Position numbers and translations under genes: made by a program
The notes under the pieces: generated by a model
What the model saw: the letters and a program-made list of their open reading frames with translations, nothing else
Databases searched by the model: none
Told to the model about the DNA's origin: nothing
Shown here: in pieces, positions 13,899 through 17,992 of the stretch
Position numbering within the stretch: the stretch's first letter is position 1
How the letters are laid out: each line of letters opens with the position of its first letter
Origin: Alistipes sp. UBA928
GTDB lineage: Bacteria > Bacteroidota > Bacteroidia > Bacteroidales > Rikenellaceae
DNA: 17,992 bases
NCBI GenBank assembly: GCA_002293665.1
Contig: DBDQ01000097.1
Location: forward strand, 1-17,992
Direction: 5' to 3'

Positions 13899-14344
13899 AA
13901 TACAGTTTTGATTACGAAACCTACGCGGGGAGGGAGACGATGACGGCAGAAGACCGTGAGCTCGCCCACCTCGCAACCGAGGCATGCGGCGGCGCCCACG
14001 CCCCCTACTCTAACTTCCGGGTAGGCGCGGCGGCACGGCTAAAAAGCGGGCGCATCCTCACCGGCTCCAACCAGGAGAGCGAGGTCTTCCCTGCCACCAT
14101 GTGCGCCGAACGCACACTTCTTTTCCACTGGCAGACCCACCACTCCGGCGATCCCATCGAGGCGATGGCGATAGCCTCCATCCCCGGCACGAGGGAGTGC
14201 TACCCCTGCGGCCAGTGCCGCCAGGTTCTTCTCGACACCGAGCGGCGGCAGGGTTCGCCCATACGTATCATAATGTGCGCCGACACGACGGCCTCCGCGG
14301 TCGCTTCGGCACGCGATCTTCTTCCATTCCAATTCTCCCTATGA
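13895..14344 (+). CDS. cdd: Cytidine deaminase
   Basis: A 149-residue zinc hydrolase that deaminates cytidine and deoxycytidine in pyrimidine salvage. It has the substrate-loop sequence APYSNFRVGAA (36-46), the NQE ribose-binding motif (59-61), the zinc and catalytic motif CAE (Cys70, Glu72) and PCGQCRQVL with Cys105 and Cys108. The length is that of the homotetrameric small form. The stretch SEVFPATM before CAE differs from the more common NAAYP form but keeps the key residues. It starts within the mnmD stop (ATGA) and its TGA overlaps the next gene's ATG in the same way. Confidence 0.93.
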   Translation: MKYSFDYETYAGRETMTAEDRELAHLATEACGGAHAPYSNFRVGAAARLKSGRILTGSNQESEVFPATMCAERTLLFHWQTHHSGDPIEAMAIASIPGTRECYPCGQCRQVLLDTERRQGSPIRIIMCADTTASAVASARDLLPFQFSL

Positions 14345-15045
14345 TAGATTTTTCAGTGCGAGACATACTCTACGAAGACAACCACCTGATGGTGGTCAAC
14401 AAACGCGCCGGCGATCTGGTGCAGGCCGACGCCGCTGGCGAAACGGGCCTCGAAGACGCTATCAAGGCGTTCATTCGCCGCCGCGATTCAAAACCCGGCG
14501 ACGTTTTTCTGGGGGTCGTGCACCGCATCGACCGCCCGGTGAGCGGCGCCGTGGTGTTCGCAAAGACGAGCAAGGCTCTGGTACGCCTCAACGAGATGAT
14601 CCGCCGCGGCGAGATCGACAAACGTTACTGGGTGATCACCGAGGAGCTGCTCCCCGACGAAGAGGGTACGCTCACCCACCACATCGTGCGCGACGGCCGC
14701 ACCAACCGCTCCCACGCCCACACCTCGCCCCAACCTAAGAAAGACAGTAAAGAAGCACGCCTCGAATACCGCATGGTGGCGGGCAGCACCAACTACTATC
14801 TCTACGAGGTGAAGTTACTCACGGGCCGCCACCACCAGATCCGCGCGCAGTTCTCGAAAGAGGGCGCCCCCATCAAGGGCGACCTAAAGTACGGCGCCAA
14901 GCGCAGCAACGAAAATGGCGGCATCTCCCTCCACTCGCGCCGCGTATCATTCACCCACCCCGTAAAAAAAGAGCCCCTCGAAGTCATCGCCCCCGTTCCC
15001 GCAGGCGATAACCTGTGGAGTTATTTCGAGCAGGCTGCAAAATAA
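14341..15045 (+). CDS. RluA-family pseudouridine synthase
   Basis: A 234-residue RNA pseudouridine synthase. The catalytic motif is VVHRIDRPVSGAVVFAKTSKA (59-79) with nucleophile Asp64; IDKRYWVI, EVKLLTGRHHQIRAQFS and the GDLKYG segment follow in family order. It has no N-terminal S4 domain, unlike RluC and RluD, so it belongs to the short forms whose target (rRNA or tRNA) cannot be named from sequence. ATG 14341 is chosen because MIDFSVRDILYEDNHLMVV is the normal start and it overlaps the cdd stop by 4 bases; the frame is open further upstream but only through antisense-like cdd sequence. With trmD, mnmD and the rlmD-like gene it is one of four RNA-modification genes in the window. Confidence 0.92.
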   Translation: MIDFSVRDILYEDNHLMVVNKRAGDLVQADAAGETGLEDAIKAFIRRRDSKPGDVFLGVVHRIDRPVSGAVVFAKTSKALVRLNEMIRRGEIDKRYWVITEELLPDEEGTLTHHIVRDGRTNRSHAHTSPQPKKDSKEARLEYRMVAGSTNYYLYEVKLLTGRHHQIRAQFSKEGAPIKGDLKYGAKRSNENGGISLHSRRVSFTHPVKKEPLEVIAPVPAGDNLWSYFEQAAK

Positions 15046-15055
15046 CGTGAGTTCG

Positions 15056-16177
15056 ATGAAATCTGTGATTATGACCCTCGCTGCGCTGATGACGATGCCG
15101 TTGTGCCGCGCACAAACCGACACCGTGGTGGTGGAAAAATTACCGGAAGTGGTTTTCGAGGCCGGCTCGCCCATCCGTTCCGCTCTTGTTGCGGATGGCG
15201 GCAGACTCTTTTTCGGTAGTGCCGACCGCACGTTTAGGGCTGTCGACACAGCGGCGGGAAATACTCTGTGGACCTACACCGCCGACGACGCCGTGGAGTC
15301 ATTGCCCGTGGTCTCGGATGGCCGGGTGATCTTTAACGCGGCGAACACACTTTACATTCTCGACACAGCCACAGGTGCACAGATTCATAAAACTGTTCAC
15401 TCCACCGACGCCACCACCCGTGTGAGTGACGATCATTTCGCGTACAACGACTCCGGGGTGGCTGTTTCGGACAAGGGTATCGCATATTTTGCCGCTCTGG
15501 ACGGCGACATCATCGGGATCGGGATCGACAGCGGTGAGGTGATTCGCGTATTTCCGTCTCCTGCTCCCGGGGAGGTTGCCTCCGGGGTCGCGATCAATGA
15601 TGGCAGGCTCTACTGGGTCGATCACGACGGGGCGCTCTGTTGTGTTGATATGGCGAAATGGCAGCTGAATTTCCGTACAGAGATAGGGGACAGAGTGTTC
15701 GCGCCTATGCTGATCGGCGGGGGCAGGGTCTTTCTCGGAGGGAGGAGCTGTCGAATGTGGTGCATAGATGCGGTCGGGGGCACGGTGCTATGGTCTTCCT
15801 ATTCGGCCGATCCCACCTCCTGGTTTTCGGGCGGTTCGGTGATCGTGGGCGACACACTTTGGGCCGCCACCTCCGACGAGCACACCATGCTTCTGCTCGA
15901 CGCCGCCACAGGCGAGTTCCGCGATCTGCTGCCCACCGTCACCAACGCCTACACGCAACCTGTGGCGCACGGCGACGAGGTTATCGTGGCGGCAACCGAT
16001 GTCTATATACTCGACGGCCCCGACAGGCGATCCGACATCACGGGATTCGACACCAGTCGTAGGACGGTGCTTTGGCGCACGACACTCGACGACAGTGTTC
16101 TTTCGTCGCCTGTCATTGCCGACGGTGCCCTTTGGGTCGCTTCAGATTCGGGTAAGATTTACCGTTTTAGTCTGTAA
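15056..16177 (+). CDS. Exported PQQ-like beta-propeller repeat protein
   Basis: A 373-residue protein with signal peptide MKSVIMTLAALMTMPLCRA, so periplasmic. The mature part repeats the PQQ-like (quinoprotein, BamB-like) blade: LFFGSADRTFRAVDTAAGNTLWTY, VIFNAANTLYILDTATGA, VFLGGRSCRMWCIDAVGGTVLWSS, and LWVASDSGKIYRFSL at the end, about six to seven blades. No catalytic residues mark it as a PQQ dehydrogenase; the propeller is probably a scaffold. It is not BamB by any specific feature I can see. ATG 15056 is preferred over a GTG at 15047 because the signal peptide begins there. It follows the pseudouridine synthase after 10 bases and is probably the last gene of the plus-strand run. Confidence 0.82.
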   Translation: MKSVIMTLAALMTMPLCRAQTDTVVVEKLPEVVFEAGSPIRSALVADGGRLFFGSADRTFRAVDTAAGNTLWTYTADDAVESLPVVSDGRVIFNAANTLYILDTATGAQIHKTVHSTDATTRVSDDHFAYNDSGVAVSDKGIAYFAALDGDIIGIGIDSGEVIRVFPSPAPGEVASGVAINDGRLYWVDHDGALCCVDMAKWQLNFRTEIGDRVFAPMLIGGGRVFLGGRSCRMWCIDAVGGTVLWSSYSADPTSWFSGGSVIVGDTLWAATSDEHTMLLLDAATGEFRDLLPTVTNAYTQPVAHGDEVIVAATDVYILDGPDRRSDITGFDTSRRTVLWRTTLDDSVLSSPVIADGALWVASDSGKIYRFSL

Positions 16178-16178
16178 G

Positions 16179-16217
16179 GCCCGATACTCTCTCTTCACTC
16201 TTATAGCTCGATCGGGC
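16179..16217. terminator. Possible weak bidirectional terminator between convergent genes
   Basis: Inverted repeat GCCCGAT (16179-16185) and ATCGGGC (16211-16217) with a 25-base loop spans the 23-base gap between the beta-propeller and TolC genes and enters the TolC 3' end. There is no T-run on either side and the loop is long, so support is weak; position between convergent genes is the main argument. Confidence 0.25.
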
Positions 16218-17544
16218 GGCCGGTGTAGAAGTCGAGTATCTTGGTGCTCAAAAGATAGTCATACCGGGCCTGGGTCTGATCGGAGCGGCTCGATGTGAGG
16301 CGGGTTTGCGCCTCGCTGTATTCATAAGCCGTGGCCTTCCCCTCGTCGTAGCGCAGACGCATGGTGCGCGCAGCCTCCTCCGTGGCGGTCAGTGCTTTTG
16401 TAGCCGCGTCGTAGCGCGCACCCGCCGCCACGGCACGCTGCCACGCCTGCTGTATCTCCTTGTACAGAGCCTGTTTCACCCCCTCCAGTGCCAGAGTCTG
16501 GTTCCTCACCCCGATGCGGGCCGAACGGACGCCGTTGCGCGTGGCGTTGCGGTTGAAGATGGGAATGCTAAGGTTGAGTCCCACGCTCTCGCTGTGGCGG
16601 TTGCGTATCTGGTCGGCAAGACTCGCCTGCTGAAAATCCTGCCCGAACATGTACATGTATCCCGCTCCGGCTTGGGCCGAAAGGTTCAGCGAGGGCATAA
16701 AAGCCGCCTTCGCGATCTTCACCCCCAACTCCGAACTCTCGAGCCTAAGTTGCGCCTCGCGCACCACGGGCCGTGTACCCACCGCCACCTGATATATGTC
16801 GTCGGGCGAGGGTAGCACCGCAATTGACGACGGGGTGAGTGCGTCGGCCTCTACTCCGGCAATGTCGAACCCGACTGTATCTTCGAGATTTAGCGCCTGC
16901 GCAAGGTTGAGCAACGACAGCGTGAGATCGTTAACCGCGCCCACCTCGCTCACCTCATTGGTGGCAAGCTGCGAGGTGATGTCGAGCAACTGTGCGCGCG
17001 CCACCTTCCCCTCGTCGACCATCCGCCGGGTGTTGGCCACCTGCTCGCGCGTGAGAGCGGTCTGCTGGCGGTGGACGGCGAGTATCTCCTTTTTGAAGAG
17101 CACATCGAGGTAGAGCGACGCCACGTTCAACTCAAGGTTCTGTTTGGCGCGCTCCAGCCCCTCGGCGGCGGCGGCGAGATCGACTCGTCCGGCGGCGATT
17201 TGGTTTTTGATGCTGAATCCACGGAACAGCGGCATTCCCGCCGACAGCGAGAACGACGAGTTCGACGTCTGTGTATTCCGGTACTCGGGGGTGTCGCCTC
17301 CGGTATCGACCGAGGTGCGGCCGAAACTGAACGATTGCCCCGCTCCGGCGGTCAGGTTTGGCAGCCGGCTGTTTTGGGCGGTGTTGAGCTCCACTTCGGC
17401 ATTCTCGACGCCGAGGGCCGACTGGCGTATCTCGATGTTGTTCTCCACTGCGTAGTCTATGCACTCACGCAGCGTCCACTTTTTCTGGCCGCTCGCCGCC
17501 GAGGCCAGCGCGAGGGCTGCGGCTATAAATACGATCTTTTTCAT
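16201..17544 (-). CDS. TolC-family outer-membrane efflux protein
   Basis: A 447-residue outer-membrane factor with signal peptide MKKIVFIAAALALASAASG. It shows the two-fold OEP repeat: the N-terminal half begins WTLRECIDYAVENNIEIR and includes SLSAGMPLFRG (strand) and long alpha-helical stretches; the second half begins near DDIYQVAVGTRPVVREAQLRLE, with NLSIPIFNRNATRNGVRSARI and a long C-terminal helix rich in Ala, Gln and Arg. It forms the periplasm-spanning tunnel of a tripartite exporter. It lies 7 bases downstream of the adaptor gene, which fixes its role as the partner of that pump. The inner-membrane component (RND or MacB-type ABC) should lie nearby outside the window; substrate unknown. 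Confidence 0.93.
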   Translation of the reverse strand: MKKIVFIAAALALASAASGQKKWTLRECIDYAVENNIEIRQSALGVENAEVELNTAQNSRLPNLTAGAGQSFSFGRTSVDTGGDTPEYRNTQTSNSSFSLSAGMPLFRGFSIKNQIAAGRVDLAAAAEGLERAKQNLELNVASLYLDVLFKKEILAVHRQQTALTREQVANTRRMVDEGKVARAQLLDITSQLATNEVSEVGAVNDLTLSLLNLAQALNLEDTVGFDIAGVEADALTPSSIAVLPSPDDIYQVAVGTRPVVREAQLRLESSELGVKIAKAAFMPSLNLSAQAGAGYMYMFGQDFQQASLADQIRNRHSESVGLNLSIPIFNRNATRNGVRSARIGVRNQTLALEGVKQALYKEIQQAWQRAVAAGARYDAATKALTATEEAARTMRLRYDEGKATAYEYSEAQTRLTSSRSDQTQARYDYLLSTKILDFYTGRPIEL

Positions 17545-17551
17545 GGACGGA

Positions 17552-17992
17552 CTATTTTCGGTTTCCGCGTATTTTCTGGCCTACGTCGAGGCCCTCTTTC
17601 ACTTCGATCGACATACCGTTCGACAGACCCGTCCTGATGTCGTGGCGCTCGTATTTCACCGGTTTGGCGAGCGAGTCGACCAGCAGGTAGACGTAGGTCG
17701 AGTCGCCGGAGAAGGTAACGGCACTCTCGGGCACCGTCACCACATCCTCCACCCGTGCGAGCACGATCTCGGCGTTGGCGCTGTACCCGGCACGGATGTT
17801 CACGCTGTCGGGTATCGTGGCGGCGGCCTTGATCTCAAACAGTATGGCGCCGTTCTGCTCGACACCCTGGGGCGAGATATACTCGAGGTCGGCGTCGAAG
17901 GTGCGGTTCTCCACCGCCCCCACCGTGAGTTTCACAGGCATGCCGGTGTGTACGCGCCCCACCTCTGTTTCGTCGACGTTGCCGATGAAGAT
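17552..17992 (-). CDS. Periplasmic adaptor (HlyD/MacA-like membrane fusion protein), partial
   Basis: C-terminal part of an efflux adaptor; the 5' part lies beyond the window edge, and the frame is open to base 17992. The visible 146 residues start at IFIGNVDETEVGRVHTGMPVKLTV, the beta-barrel domain typical of Bacteroidota MacA-like adaptors. Next come LEYISPQGVEQNGAILFEIKA and VVTVPESAVTFSGDSTYVYLL, which lead into the membrane-proximal domain and the end GLDVGQKIRG. The adaptor bridges an inner-membrane transporter and the TolC-like partner encoded 7 bases downstream. The gene start and any lipobox or signal anchor cannot be seen. Confidence 0.9.
   Translation of the reverse strand: MFIGNVDETEVGRVHTGMPVKLTVGAVENRTFDADLEYISPQGVEQNGAILFEIKAAATIPDSVNIRAGYSANAEIVLARVEDVVTVPESAVTFSGDSTYVYLLVDSLAKPVKYERHDIRTGLSNGMSIEVKEGLDVGQKIRGNRK

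Noticed and set aside
1..17992. CRISPR array, tRNA, rRNA, transposase or integrase genes
   Set aside because: No regularly spaced direct repeats, cloverleaf sequences, rRNA segments or recombinase motifs were seen on either strand.

Overview
The window looks like Bacteroidota chromosome, most likely a GC-rich member of the Bacteroidales such as the Alistipes/Rikenellaceae group. The grounds are an S46 dipeptidyl-peptidase, a DUF5686 outer-membrane protein, -7 boxes of the form TAnnTTTG, little use of Shine-Dalgarno sites, and strong G/C preference at third codon positions. The genus is an inference. The window is packed with genes. The longest gene-free stretches are the first 174 bases and the 105-base divergent region 10946-11050. 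I saw no tRNA, rRNA, IS element, CRISPR array or phage gene.

Layout. (1) 175-1737, + strand: nadB (L-aspartate oxidase, de novo NAD synthesis). (2) 8484 down to 1746, - strand: a compressed run in transcription order metallo-beta-lactamase-fold hydrolase, FkbM-like methyltransferase, trmD, FAH-family hydrolase, Maf nucleotide pyrophosphatase, S46 dipeptidyl-peptidase (probably DPP11 type), an unrecognised outer-membrane beta-barrel and a GT14-like glycosyltransferase. Nearly every junction is a 4-base ATGA overlap. It mixes translation and housekeeping enzymes with cell-envelope and peptide-nutrition genes. (3) 10945-8546, - strand: a DUF5686 protein upstream of that run, which has its own likely promoter at about 8512. 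(4) 11051-16177, + strand: a second compressed run of an RlmD-type rRNA m5U methyltransferase, a SIMPL-domain periplasmic protein, mnmD, cytidine deaminase, an RluA-family pseudouridine synthase and a periplasmic beta-propeller. (5) 17992 down to 16201, - strand: a periplasmic adaptor (cut by the window edge) and a TolC-like outer-membrane factor, i.e. part of a tripartite efflux pump.

The most unusual thing here is not a gene. Five copies of a short stem-loop element lie inside coding sequences of three unrelated genes: two in the FAH gene (one sense, one antisense), one in the rlmD-like gene and two in mnmD. The shared form is a 5-bp stem closing an AACG tetraloop, followed by nGCG and an A/T-richer tail. 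Stem sequences differ between copies while pairing is kept (GTGGC/GCCAC, CTGGC/GCCAG, GTCGG/CCGAC). Two copies, in the FAH and rlmD-like genes, are identical over 24 bp and give both proteins the peptide SRNADGG. The 24-bp core has no stop codon in any of six frames. Each copy seems to lie in a variable segment between conserved blocks of its host protein. This looks like a small dispersed palindromic element that colonises genes, in the manner of Rickettsia palindromic elements but much shorter; I do not recognise it as a described family.
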